This document shows, in pieces, positions 33,719 to 42,114 of a DNA stretch of 54,703 nt. The notes under the pieces were generated by a model, which saw nothing but the letters and a program-made list of their open reading frames with translations, searched no databases and was not told where the DNA came from. The first letter of the stretch is position 1. Every line of letters begins with the position of its first letter. Source of the DNA: Mycobacterium sp. KBS0706 (GTDB taxonomy: Bacteria > Pseudomonadota > Alphaproteobacteria > DSM-16000 > Inquilinaceae); contig NZ_VCCH02000059.1 of the NCBI RefSeq assembly GCF_005938675.2, positions 1 through 54,703 of the forward strand. Reading direction: 5' to 3'. A program made the translations under genes and the position numbers.

Positions 33719-34987
33719 TCAGCGCGCCAGCAGCGGCCGGATGCGGCCGCACACCGCCTGCAGCGCCGCGGCGACATCGGCGTCGGGTTGCCACAGCGCG
33801 TCCAGCCCGGCCCGCACCACCTGGGCGATCTGGGCGTTGCCGGTGTGGCTGGGCTTCACCGCGCCGATCTCGATGCCGCGCACCACCACCGCCTGGATCT
33901 GCTCCGGCTTCAGCATCGGGTTGGCCTTGGCCAGCAGGTCGACGGCGAGCTGGCTCTTGCGCGGCGGCGGGAAGAACTGCGCCAGCTTGGCCGAGTTCTC
34001 CGGATTGCTCAGGAAGGCCAGGAAGGACGCCGCGGCCTGAGCGTTCGCCCCGGCCTTGAACACGCCGATGCCGGCCTGGCCGATCACCGCATATTCGCCG
34101 GCCGGACCCTTCGGCAGCGGCACCAAATCCCAGGCGAAGGTGCCGTCCTTCAACAGGGCCGCGCGGCTGATCTGGGTGATGGTCATGGCGGCGTCGCCGG
34201 CGAAGAAATCGGCCGGCGTGCCCGGTCCGGGCATCGCCTGGTCGGTGAACACCGCCTTGTGCAGGAACTGCATCGCCTCGGCCATCGCCGGCTGGTCGAA
34301 GCCGCAGGCCTTGCCGTCGGCGCTCCAGGGCGCGGCGCCCCAGCCGTTCCAGATGGTGGCGAGGTTGTCCCACAGCTTGTAGTCGAAATCGCGCACCACC
34401 AGCCCGGCCTTGCCGGTCTTGGCATGGACCGCGGCGGCGTCGGCGACGGCGTTGCCCCAGCTCCATGTTCCCGCCGCGATGCGCTCGGCCGGCGGCGTCA
34501 CCCCGGCCTGCTTCACCAGGTCGAGATTGACGAAGACGCCGAAGGGCGAGGTCGAGAACGGATAGGCGTACAGCACCTCGTCGCGGCGCCACAGCGCGGT
34601 GGCGCTGGGCAGCAGGTCGTCATAGCCGTAGCCCGGCGTCGCCCGCAGGACGTCCTGCAGCGGCAGCAGCACGCCGGAGGAGACGAAGTCGGGCGCCGAA
34701 TTCTCGAAGATCCAGGCCAGGTCCGGGGCGTTGCCGCCGGCGATCTGGGTGGTCAGCGCCGTGGTGTAGCCGTCGAAGGGCAGCGTCTCGAAGGTGATCG
34801 ACGCCACCTCCGGATGGTCCTTGCGGTAGGCGGCGGCGATGTCGTCCAGCAGCTGCAGATGCGCCTTGTTGCCGGTCCAGACCGTCATCCTGAGCGCGGT
34901 GCCCTCCGCGCGGGCCGGGGTCCCGAAGGCTGCCGCGGCCAGCAGGCCGGCCGCGGCGGTGGCGAAGATGCGGCGTCCGAGCGTCAT
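33719..34987 (-). CDS. Carbohydrate ABC importer, periplasmic binding protein (family 1)
   Basis: This 422-residue receptor has an N-terminal signal (MTLGRRIFATAAAGLLAAAA, cleavage near ARAEG); the GRRIF could allow Tat export. The mature protein shows MTVWTGNKAHLQLLDDIAAA, GNAPDLAWIFENSAPDF and the FFAGDAAMTITQISRAALL region common to family 1 sugar receptors. It follows the FAD-oxidoreductase gene by 44 bases. Its ligand is presumably the substrate, or precursor of the substrate, of that oxidoreductase. Confidence 0.9.
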   Translation of the reverse strand: MTLGRRIFATAAAGLLAAAAFGTPARAEGTALRMTVWTGNKAHLQLLDDIAAAYRKDHPEVASITFETLPFDGYTTALTTQIAGGNAPDLAWIFENSAPDFVSSGVLLPLQDVLRATPGYGYDDLLPSATALWRRDEVLYAYPFSTSPFGVFVNLDLVKQAGVTPPAERIAAGTWSWGNAVADAAAVHAKTGKAGLVVRDFDYKLWDNLATIWNGWGAAPWSADGKACGFDQPAMAEAMQFLHKAVFTDQAMPGPGTPADFFAGDAAMTITQISRAALLKDGTFAWDLVPLPKGPAGEYAVIGQAGIGVFKAGANAQAAASFLAFLSNPENSAKLAQFFPPPRKSQLAVDLLAKANPMLKPEQIQAVVVRGIEIGAVKPSHTGNAQIAQVVRAGLDALWQPDADVAAALQAVCGRIRPLLAR

Positions 34988-35031
34988 GGCGTCCTCCCCC
35001 TAGTGCTTTTCTTTGAGTCTGGCGATGCCGG

Positions 35032-36645
35032 TCAGTACCCGACGATCTCCGGCCAGTGCAGCTCGACCCCCTGCCCTTCCAGCCTGGCCTGGAAGGCGGC
35101 CAGCCGGTCCGGCCGCGCCCGCACCGCGCGCGGCGGCAGGTCGTGCTGCAGGCACCAGGCGGCGAGATGGCCCGCCACCTCGCCGATGTTCCATTCCACG
35201 GGGTGCAGCCGGTAGCAGCCATTGGTGATGTGAGTGGTGCCGATCGCCTTGCCGGCCGGCAGCAGGTTCTCCATCCGCCGCGGCAGCAGCGCGCCGAGCG
35301 GGATCTCGAACGGGCAGGAGCCGACATCGATGTAGTTGTCGCCGCCGGTCGAGGGGTGCAGGTCGATCCGGTACATGCCGACGCCGACGGCATCGCGGTA
35401 GCGCATGGCGCCGCGAGCGCCGCGCACCGCCAGCGACAGGTCCTGCTCGACCACCGTGGTCTCGGCGCGGATGCGGCGGGATTCGCGGATATAGGGCGCC
35501 TGGGCCAGCCCGTCGAGCGTGCCGGTGACGTCGCTGCGCAGCCGCAAGCCCGGGAAGCCGGCGCCGCCATCCAGCCGCGGCGCCTCGGTCTGCAGCCAGT
35601 ACAGGACGCAGCGCGACAGCTCCTCGGCCCCGGCGAGGTGGCGCTGCGCCTCTTCCTCCGGCACCTCGAACACCGGCCCCTCGAAATAATCGATCATTGG
35701 CCAGTTCACGAGGGTGATGTCGCTGGCATAGGTGCCGGCAGTGAAGTTGCGGCGGGCGGCGATGCGTCGGAAGGTCCACAGGTTGCCGTCGCCCGGGTTC
35801 AGCCGCTGGTCGGCATTGACCGCCAGCGGGTCGTCGTCCGGGTTCGGGGTGAAGCTGCGCTCGACGATCTCCAGCGTGCGCGGATGCGGCGACCGCCAGC
35901 CGAGCAGCGGCCCGCCCCAGAACTCCGGCCGGTAGTCGCGCCAGAAGGCGTAGTTCGCCGGCCGGTCGATGACGTGGTTGCCGTCGACATGTTCGATGGC
36001 GAAGCAGATCGACACCGCCTGCATGTTCAGCGGCTGTGCGGTCCAGGGCGCGCTCGGCTCCCCGGTCTCGCTGCGGGATTCGAAGCCGGTGACGTATTCG
36101 GTGCCGGTCAGCGGCAAGAGCGCGCCGGTCTCGGTCGCGTCCAGCACGTAGCGGCCGGACGCCACGATGTCCGGCCCGCCGTCGCGATGGGCGAGGCGGA
36201 CGGCGCGCACCCGGTCGCCGTCGACATCGGCCGCCACCGGCCGGTAGGGCTGCAGCACGCGCAGGCGGCCGGAGCCGCGCCACGGCGCCAGCATCGCCTC
36301 GATCACCGCCAGGCCGACCCGCGGCTCATGGCACAGCCGGCTGACCCAGCCGGCGCCGGGGTTGAGGTCGCGCCAGGCCCGGGCGCCCTCGGTCAGCGGA
36401 TAGTGCCGGCGGTAATGCTCGCGGATGCCGTCGCGCAGCGCCCGGTAGCTCGCCGTGACGCCGAAGCGCTCGACCCAGGAATGCTCGTCCGGCGGCACCG
36501 CCTGGCTGGTCAGCTGGCCGCCGAGCCAGTCGTACTCTTCGGTCAGGATCACCGAGCGGCCGGCCCTGAGCGCCGCCAGCGCTGCCGCGACGCCACCCAG
36601 GCCGCCCCCCACCACCAGCACATCCGCATCGAATTCCCGGGTCAA
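35032..36645 (-). CDS. FAD-dependent oxidoreductase (FAD_oxidored family)
   Basis: This 537-residue flavoprotein has an N-terminal dinucleotide-binding motif, DVLVVGGGLGGVAAALAALR, then EYDWLGGQLTSQAVP. The later block ATETGALLPLTGTEYVTG and a C-terminal GKAIGTTHITNGCYRLHPVE match the FAD_oxidored group found in carbohydrate and polysaccharide clusters. The start is the TTG at 36645 (LTREFDADVLV), overlapping the lacI stop as TTGA. The long frame beyond is lacI out of frame. No signal peptide is present, so it acts on imported substrate. Its chemistry (probably alcohol oxidation or dehydrogenation of a sugar) is not established. Confidence 0.88.
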   Translation of the reverse strand: MTREFDADVLVVGGGLGGVAAALAALRAGRSVILTEEYDWLGGQLTSQAVPPDEHSWVERFGVTASYRALRDGIREHYRRHYPLTEGARAWRDLNPGAGWVSRLCHEPRVGLAVIEAMLAPWRGSGRLRVLQPYRPVAADVDGDRVRAVRLAHRDGGPDIVASGRYVLDATETGALLPLTGTEYVTGFESRSETGEPSAPWTAQPLNMQAVSICFAIEHVDGNHVIDRPANYAFWRDYRPEFWGGPLLGWRSPHPRTLEIVERSFTPNPDDDPLAVNADQRLNPGDGNLWTFRRIAARRNFTAGTYASDITLVNWPMIDYFEGPVFEVPEEEAQRHLAGAEELSRCVLYWLQTEAPRLDGGAGFPGLRLRSDVTGTLDGLAQAPYIRESRRIRAETTVVEQDLSLAVRGARGAMRYRDAVGVGMYRIDLHPSTGGDNYIDVGSCPFEIPLGALLPRRMENLLPAGKAIGTTHITNGCYRLHPVEWNIGEVAGHLAAWCLQHDLPPRAVRARPDRLAAFQARLEGQGVELHWPEIVGY

Positions 36646-37694
36646 TTCCGCCGCCCTTTCCGCTTGTCTGGCACCGGGCCGAGGGTCTGCCCCTCGGCCA
36701 GCTCGCAGGGCAGCAGCCGCTGCCGCCCCTCTTCGTCTCCGTTCATCACCAGGGTCAGGATCTCGACCGCCTGCCGCCCCATCTCCTCGCGCGGGATGCG
36801 GAAGCAGGTGAAGGCGATGTCGGTCGCGACCGGCCGGGTCGGGTTGCCCAGCGCGATCAGCGACAGGTCGCCCGGCACCGCCACGCCTCGGTCGCGGGCC
36901 GCCCGTTCCAGCAGCACGGCGTCGGCCTGGTCCTCGACCAGCGCCACGGTCGCGCCCACGCGCAGCAGCCCGTCGACGAGATCGCCGGGGTCGCGGTCCT
37001 GGGCGGGCTCGTGGATCCACTCCACCCCCGCCTCCTCGACCGCGGCGCGGAAGCCGGCCCAGCGGTCGTCGGAGGATTCGGCACCGGCGGCCGGGCCGAC
37101 GAAGGCCAGTCGGCGATGGCCGAGGGCGACAGCCCGCCGCACAAGGGCCGCGGTGGCGGCGGCGTAGTCGGCGCCGACATAGGGCACCGGGCCGCCGGCA
37201 TCGTCGCGGCGGCCGATGGCGACGAAGGGGTAGCGATCGGCGACCAGCCGGGCCAGCTCGTCCCGGTCCAGCGTCCGGCCCAGCAGGATGCAGCCATCGG
37301 CCAGGCGCAGCCGGTTGTTCTCGTGGAAGATCCGTCGGCGCCCGTCGGCCACCGGCGCGCTGGTGAACAGCAGCAGGTCGTAGCCATGCCGCTCCGCCGC
37401 CCCTTCCACGCCCAGCAGAAACGGCGTGTAGAAATCGGCCTGCCCGCTCGGGAACACCGGCTCGTAGGTGAAGACGCCGAGCAGCTGGTTGCGCCGCCCG
37501 ACCAGCTTCTGCGCCGCCGGGTCGGCGACATAGCCGGTGGACCGGATCACCTCCAGCACCCGCTCGCGGGTCTCCTGCGGGATCCGGGCCGAGCTGTCGC
37601 CGCGCCGGTTGAGCACCAGCGACACCGTCGCCTGGCTGACTCCCGCCAGCCGCGCAATGTCCCGCTGCGTCAGCCGCGCGCCTCCTCCCGACAT
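36642..37694 (-). CDS. LacI/GalR-family repressor (first gene of the FAD oxidoreductase/importer operon)
   Basis: This 350-residue repressor has the helix-turn-helix LTQRDIARLAGVSQATVSLV, hinge YVADPAAQKLVGRRNQLLG and a LacI effector domain. It is the first gene of its operon and overlaps the oxidoreductase gene. Its own promoter carries a palindrome (37707-37722) 13 bases from the ATG, so the operon appears to be autorepressed and released by the imported sugar. Confidence 0.92.
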   Translation of the reverse strand: MSGGGARLTQRDIARLAGVSQATVSLVLNRRGDSSARIPQETRERVLEVIRSTGYVADPAAQKLVGRRNQLLGVFTYEPVFPSGQADFYTPFLLGVEGAAERHGYDLLLFTSAPVADGRRRIFHENNRLRLADGCILLGRTLDRDELARLVADRYPFVAIGRRDDAGGPVPYVGADYAAATAALVRRAVALGHRRLAFVGPAAGAESSDDRWAGFRAAVEEAGVEWIHEPAQDRDPGDLVDGLLRVGATVALVEDQADAVLLERAARDRGVAVPGDLSLIALGNPTRPVATDIAFTCFRIPREEMGRQAVEILTLVMNGDEEGRQRLLPCELAEGQTLGPVPDKRKGRRN

Positions 37695-37706
37695 CGCTCG
37701 CCTCTT

Positions 37707-37722
37707 GATAATACGTATTATC
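37707..37722. promoter_or_regulatory. LacI-type operator GATAATACGTATTATC
   Basis: This is a perfect 16-bp palindrome with central CG just upstream of the lacI start, followed at 37725-37734 by a partial copy (GATAATAATC). The AT-rich patch contrasts with the surrounding GC-rich DNA and should hold the promoter as well. Its half-site differs from those of the other two LacI operators here, as expected for separate repressors. Confidence 0.8.
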
Positions 37723-37788
37723 TCAGATAATAATCAAACCCTGCCGGGCTGGTCAACCCTCGACTGGGTTCTGCTCTTGGCGGAAAGG

Positions 37789-37828
37789 CCCGACCCGGGG
37801 CGTGGTGGGGGATCGGCCCCGGGTCGGG
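37789..37828. terminator. Perfect 13-bp inverted repeat, possible terminator
   Basis: CCCGACCCGGGGC (37789-37801) pairs exactly with GCCCCGGGTCGGG (37816-37828) over a 14-base loop. It lies downstream of the stop of the molybdenum-hydroxylase remnant. No T-run follows on either strand, so a role in termination is only a suggestion. Confidence 0.4.
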
Positions 37829-37900
37829 TTGGGAGCGCTCAGGGAAGTGGAGCGCTGATCCTGAGACGAAGCTGGATGGCCTTCTATTCCAAGATTCTGA

Positions 37901-38398
37901 TCATGCCACCTCGGGCAGCCGGTCCAGCAGCTTGTCGAGCGTGATCGGATAGTGCCGCACCCGCACGCCGGTGGCGTTGTGGACCGCGTTGGCGACCGCC
38001 GCGGCCACGCCGCAGATGCCGAGCTCCGCGACGCCCTTGGCCTTCATCGGCGACGAATACGGGTCCACCTCATCCAGGAAGATCATGTCCTGATGCGGGA
38101 TGTCGGCATGAACCGGCACCTCGTAGCTGGCGAGATCGTGGTTGACGAAGAAGCCATGGCGCTTGTCGACCGCCAGCTCCTCCATCAGCGCGGCGCCGAC
38201 GCCCATGGTCATGGCGCCGATCACCTGGCTGCGCGCCGCCTTGGGATTGAGGATACGGCCGGCGGCGCAGACCGAGAGCATGCGCCGCACCCGGATCTCG
38301 CCGGTGGCGGCATCCACCGCCGCCTCGACGAAATGCGCGCCGAAGGTCGATTGCTGATGCGTCTCGGTGACATCGCCGAATTCGATCGTGTCCTCGGC
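37901..38398 (-). pseudogene. 3' remnant of a molybdenum hydroxylase (xanthine/aldehyde dehydrogenase) large-subunit gene
   Basis: The minus strand reads ETHQQSTFGAHFVEAAVDAA, then SVCAAGRILNPKAARSQVIG and GVAELGICGVAAAVANAVHN, ending at TGA. This is about 165 residues of the C-terminus of a large subunit that is normally 700-770 residues. It retains the catalytic Glu of the GELG-type motif, but all substrate and pterin contacts further upstream are gone. Homology stops near 38398. It is related to, but clearly diverged from, the intact PaoC-type gene at 29782-31899, so it is not a simple copy of that gene's end. Confidence 0.85.
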
Positions 38399-38557
38399 GA
38401 CTTCCCGACCCAGGCCGCAGCCCGTGTCTGGGCCCGCGACATGGCCCGCCAGGTCTCGGCCGGCGGGCAGGACGCCCAGGTCGTGGTCCAAGGCCGCGAC
38501 GGCCGGATCAAGGAGGAGCGGACCTACGGCCATGATCCGCGCCGCCATCCGGGGTAG
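38399..38557 (+). pseudogene. 3' remnant of a DUF2188 domain protein gene
   Basis: The plus strand reads DFPTQAAARVWARDMARQVS, then VVVQGRDGRIKEERTYGHDP and a stop at 38555. The GRDGRI-ERxYGxDP block is the hallmark of DUF2188. The N-terminal beta strands that should precede it are replaced by antisense sequence of the molybdenum-hydroxylase remnant. No suitable start codon lies in the remaining part. Confidence 0.7.
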
Positions 38558-38863
38558 ACCGGGCGCCATCTTCAAAATGACTGAGGCCGCTCCCAGGGAC
38601 GACGGGGTACCGCTCCAGGGCGCCATCGCTCCGCGACCCGTGGCCGGCACGAGCTTCTGGTCACGAGTCATCAGCCGCGCGACGGCCTGCTCGCGGATCG
38701 GACGCGAAGGGTAGCTCACCGCTCGGTCGACCGGCAGCCGCACCACACCGGTGCCCTTCTGCTCCAGACGGACAAGCGGGCACCGGCACGGTCGGAATGG
38801 ACAAGCCCGGAGAGCCCCCATACTCTTCGTCCAGTTGGAAATTGCTGAAAGAGGATCAGCGCC
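38558..38863. other. Stretch without a recognised gene
   Basis: A frame on the minus strand stays open through this region, but its translation (for example VVRLPVDRAVSYPSRPIREQ) matches no family I know, and it runs into the remnants. The right-hand end must carry the promoter of the STAND regulator; AGAGGA precedes its GTG start. Confidence 0.4.
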
Positions 38864-41731
38864 GTGGTCGACGCGTCCGCCTCGCGCGAACGCGCCTATT
38901 CGTTCGGCCCTTTCCGCCTCCTCCCGTCCCGGCAGCTGCTGATGGAAGGGGAAAGACCAGTCCGACTGGGCAATCGGTCACTCGAAGTTCTGACCGCATT
39001 GGTCGAGCGTCCGGGCGAGTTGGTCACCAAGCGAGAGCTGATGGCCCGCGTCTGGCCCGGTGCCATCGTCGAAGAGGCCAATCTCAGGGTCCATGTCGCG
39101 GCGTTGAGAAAGGCGCTCGGCGAAGGCCGACCCGGGCATCGCTACGTGGCGAATGTTTCCGGCCGCGGCTATCGCTTCGTCGCGGCGGTCGAACGCTCCG
39201 AGCCGGTCCTCGCGGCGCAGAGCCCCGCCGCCCCGCGCATGCACAACCTGCCGCCTTCCCTGATGCGGATCATCGGCCGCGCCGATACGGTCGGTGCATT
39301 GCTGAGGCATCTGCCGCAGCACCGGATCGTCTCCATCGTCGGGCCCGGCGGCATCGGCAAGACAACCGTGGCACTCGCCGCAGCGGACGCCCTGATGTCC
39401 GCCTATGATCATGGGACCTGGTTCGTCGATCTGGCGCCGTTGCGTGATCCCCGGCTCGTGCCGAGCACTCTGGCTTTCGCGCTCGGGCTGACGATCCGCT
39501 CGCAGGATATCGTCAGGGACCTGATGGACTATCTGCGGGACAAGCGATTGCTGATCCTGCTCGACAATTGCGAGCACGTGATCGGAGCAGCGGCCGCCAT
39601 GGCGGAGCACATCATCACCGGCGCTCCGGGCGTGCACATCCTGGTGACCAGTCGTGAACCGCTGCGGTTGAGAGAAGAGCACCTGCACCGCCTGCCGCCG
39701 CTGAAAAGCCCGTCCAGCCGGTCCAACCCAACAGCTGCGGAGGCCCTCAGCTTTCCGGCCGTGCAGCTCTTTGTCGAACGCGCGACGGCCAGCCGGGATG
39801 ATTTCGAGCTGGGCGATGTCGAGGCGCCCATCGTTTCCGATATCTGCCGCAAACTGGACGGGATCGCCCTCGCGATCGAGCTCGCGGCCGCCCGCATCGA
39901 CGCCTTCGGAATCCACCAGATCTCGGCTCTGCTCGACGAAGGATTCCCGTTGAAGACCCAGGGGAGACGGACAGCTCCGGCGCGGCAGCAGACCTTGGCC
40001 GCGACATTGGATTGGAGCTATGAGCTGCTGTCTGAGGATGAGCGCATCATCCTGCGCCGCCTTGCCATATTCGCCGGCGATTTCACGCTCGAATCCGCCT
40101 GTGCCGTCGCAGCAGGCGGTCACATTGCTGGTCCCGAGGTCGTCGGGGGCGTGGAGAATCTGGTGGCGAAGTCCCTGGTCTCGGCGGATGTGAGTGGCGT
40201 CGCCGTGCGCTACCGACTGCTCGACACCACGCGTGCTTATGCGATCGCAAAGCTCCGCGAAAGCGGAGAAGCACCACGCGCCTCGCGCGCTCATGCCGAA
40301 TTCTACCGTGACCTCCTGGACCACGCGCAGGCCGAGTGGACTCGTCGCTCCACCGACGAGTGGCTGGCCATCTATCGTCAGGAGGTCGACAACATACGCT
40401 CGGCGCTCGATTGGGCATTCTCGACCGGCGGCGATCCGGCCATAGGCGTCTCGCTTTCCGCCGCCGCCGCAGTCCTGTTGTTTGACCTGGGCCAACTCTA
40501 TGCCAGCGTGGCGAATGCCGAGCGGGCGCTCGCCGTGATCGAGGCGGAGTCTCGTCACGATCTGCGGAACGAGATGCGGCTGCGCTCTGCGCTTGGAGCG
40601 TCTGTGGTTTATACGCAGGGGCCCGGCGAAGCCACGGACGCCGCCTGGTTGCGCGCCCTCGAACTCGCCACCGAGCTCGGCGAAGCAGACTACGAGGCAC
40701 GGGCGCTGTGGGGCTTATGGAACGCCAGGCTTTATGGCGGGGCTCCACGGATCGCTTTGGGCTTTGCCGAGCGGTTTTGCAATCTGGCGGCAAAACTCGG
40801 CGAGACCCCAAAGCTTCTTATGGGTGAACGCCTGATCGCGATCTCGAAGCATTATCTGGGTGAGCAGGCAGAGGCCAAGCGAATTCTTGAGAATATGCTT
40901 TCGCGCTATGAGCGTGATTTGCATCGATGGCATACTGCTGGCTTTCGCGTGGATCATAGAATTGTCGGGCGCGCGAATCTTGCCCGAATTCTCTGGTTGC
41001 AGGGGGCACTCGACCAGGCGCGGAGCATGTCGCAGGGATCTCTGGCAGACGCTCACGCACTCGGCCATGTCATGACGCTGCAATACGTCTTGAGCGAGAC
41101 CGCAATACCGCTCGCACTGCTGGCCGGCGACCTGGATGCGGCAGGACGCCTGATTGCAATGCTGCTCGAACCTGCCACCAAACATGGCTTCTTCATTTGG
41201 GAGGTCTGCGGCCGCTGCTTCGAGGCGATCCGGCTGGTTCGATCAACCAACGTCAAGACCGGGCTGCCACTGTTACGAGCTGCAGTCAGGACGCTGCGGC
41301 AGACGGGGTTCGAGGCACATTCCACGTTCATTCTGAGCATGCTGGCCGAAGCGATGTGTGATGCCGGCGAGATCGAGGAGGGATTGATCGCGGTCGATGA
41401 AGGGTTGGCTCGGTGTGCGACCTATGAGGATCGCTGGTGTATGTCGGAACTCCTCCGCGTGAAGGGCCGGCTTGCCTGGGCCGAAGGATCGATTGCGGCG
41501 GCGGAGGAGAACTTCCAGGAGGCCTCGGCTTGGGCGCGGCGGCAGGGCGCCTTGTCGTGGGAATTGCGGGCCGTTACGTGTCTGGCCCAACTCCGCTACC
41601 GAAGCGGCAAGATCCCGGAGGCCTATGCGCTCCTCTCTTCCGTGTACGACCGCTTTACCGAGGGCCACGAGACGAGCGATCTCAGGACGGCCCGCGCCTG
41701 GATCGCCACCCTTCGGCCGGATCCGGATTGA
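38864..41731 (+). CDS. Winged-helix / STAND ATPase / TPR transcriptional regulator
   Basis: This 955-residue regulator has three parts. Residues 10-108 form an OmpR/PhoB-type winged helix (FGPFRLLPSRQLLMEGERPV, then RELMARVWPG and GRGYRFVAAV). Residues 140-450 form an NB-ARC-like ATPase with Walker A GPGGIGKTT at 160-168 and Walker B LLILLDNCEH with Asp234. The rest is a TPR-like helical array. Such STAND proteins bind a ligand through the repeats, then oligomerise with ATP and activate transcription. The GTG at 38864 is preceded by AGAGGA. No obvious target operon is adjacent. Codon use in the TPR part looks less GC-biased than in neighbours, hinting at transfer. Confidence 0.9.
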   Translation: MVDASASRERAYSFGPFRLLPSRQLLMEGERPVRLGNRSLEVLTALVERPGELVTKRELMARVWPGAIVEEANLRVHVAALRKALGEGRPGHRYVANVSGRGYRFVAAVERSEPVLAAQSPAAPRMHNLPPSLMRIIGRADTVGALLRHLPQHRIVSIVGPGGIGKTTVALAAADALMSAYDHGTWFVDLAPLRDPRLVPSTLAFALGLTIRSQDIVRDLMDYLRDKRLLILLDNCEHVIGAAAAMAEHIITGAPGVHILVTSREPLRLREEHLHRLPPLKSPSSRSNPTAAEALSFPAVQLFVERATASRDDFELGDVEAPIVSDICRKLDGIALAIELAAARIDAFGIHQISALLDEGFPLKTQGRRTAPARQQTLAATLDWSYELLSEDERIILRRLAIFAGDFTLESACAVAAGGHIAGPEVVGGVENLVAKSLVSADVSGVAVRYRLLDTTRAYAIAKLRESGEAPRASRAHAEFYRDLLDHAQAEWTRRSTDEWLAIYRQEVDNIRSALDWAFSTGGDPAIGVSLSAAAAVLLFDLGQLYASVANAERALAVIEAESRHDLRNEMRLRSALGASVVYTQGPGEATDAAWLRALELATELGEADYEARALWGLWNARLYGGAPRIALGFAERFCNLAAKLGETPKLLMGERLIAISKHYLGEQAEAKRILENMLSRYERDLHRWHTAGFRVDHRIVGRANLARILWLQGALDQARSMSQGSLADAHALGHVMTLQYVLSETAIPLALLAGDLDAAGRLIAMLLEPATKHGFFIWEVCGRCFEAIRLVRSTNVKTGLPLLRAAVRTLRQTGFEAHSTFILSMLAEAMCDAGEIEEGLIAVDEGLARCATYEDRWCMSELLRVKGRLAWAEGSIAAAEENFQEASAWARRQGALSWELRAVTCLAQLRYRSGKIPEAYALLSSVYDRFTEGHETSDLRTARAWIATLRPDPD

Positions 41732-42114
41732 CGGGACTGTCAGCTCAGTTGCAACCGCGCACCGGCCGCCAAGGCCGTGATCCCCATCGCGCGAAGCCGA
41801 GCTCGCAATGGTTCTTAGCTTTTTTTTACAACGGTAAACTACCGGTTATTCGGTGTTCGCACGCATCATTCCGGCAGCAGGGCATCGAGTGACGCCCTGC
41901 CCTGGATGAAACCCGTTGACCGAAAGGGCGCACGATCACGTCGCGCTCGGCAGAGCAATACCAACTGAAGCGGCGCTGTCGTGCTCCAGGGCGCCGGACA
42001 TCGCGACCACCCGGTCTCGATCCCGATGATGCAGATCTGGCCCGACGGCGTCGGGCGGCCGAATAACCGCCTTCCATGCCGAGGCCTGGAGATCTGGCTT
42101 GAAAGGATCCGGCG
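41732..42114. other. Intergenic stretch between the STAND regulator and the histidine kinase
   Basis: I find no protein-like frame. A run of eight T (41820-41827) follows weakly pairing sequence about 90 bases after the STAND stop and may mark a terminator. AAAGGATC just before 42115 is a plausible ribosome-binding site for the kinase. If the kinase once had a sensor domain, no trace of it is left here that I can read. Confidence 0.4.

Noticed and set aside
37901..38557. A mobile element as the cause of the remnants
   Set aside because: I see no transposase, terminal repeats or target duplications at either scar, so a deletion is the simpler reading.
41817..41830. A run of eight T as a rho-independent terminator for the STAND gene
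   Set aside because: The preceding bases form only a four-base stem. I mention it in the gap entry but cannot support a terminator call.
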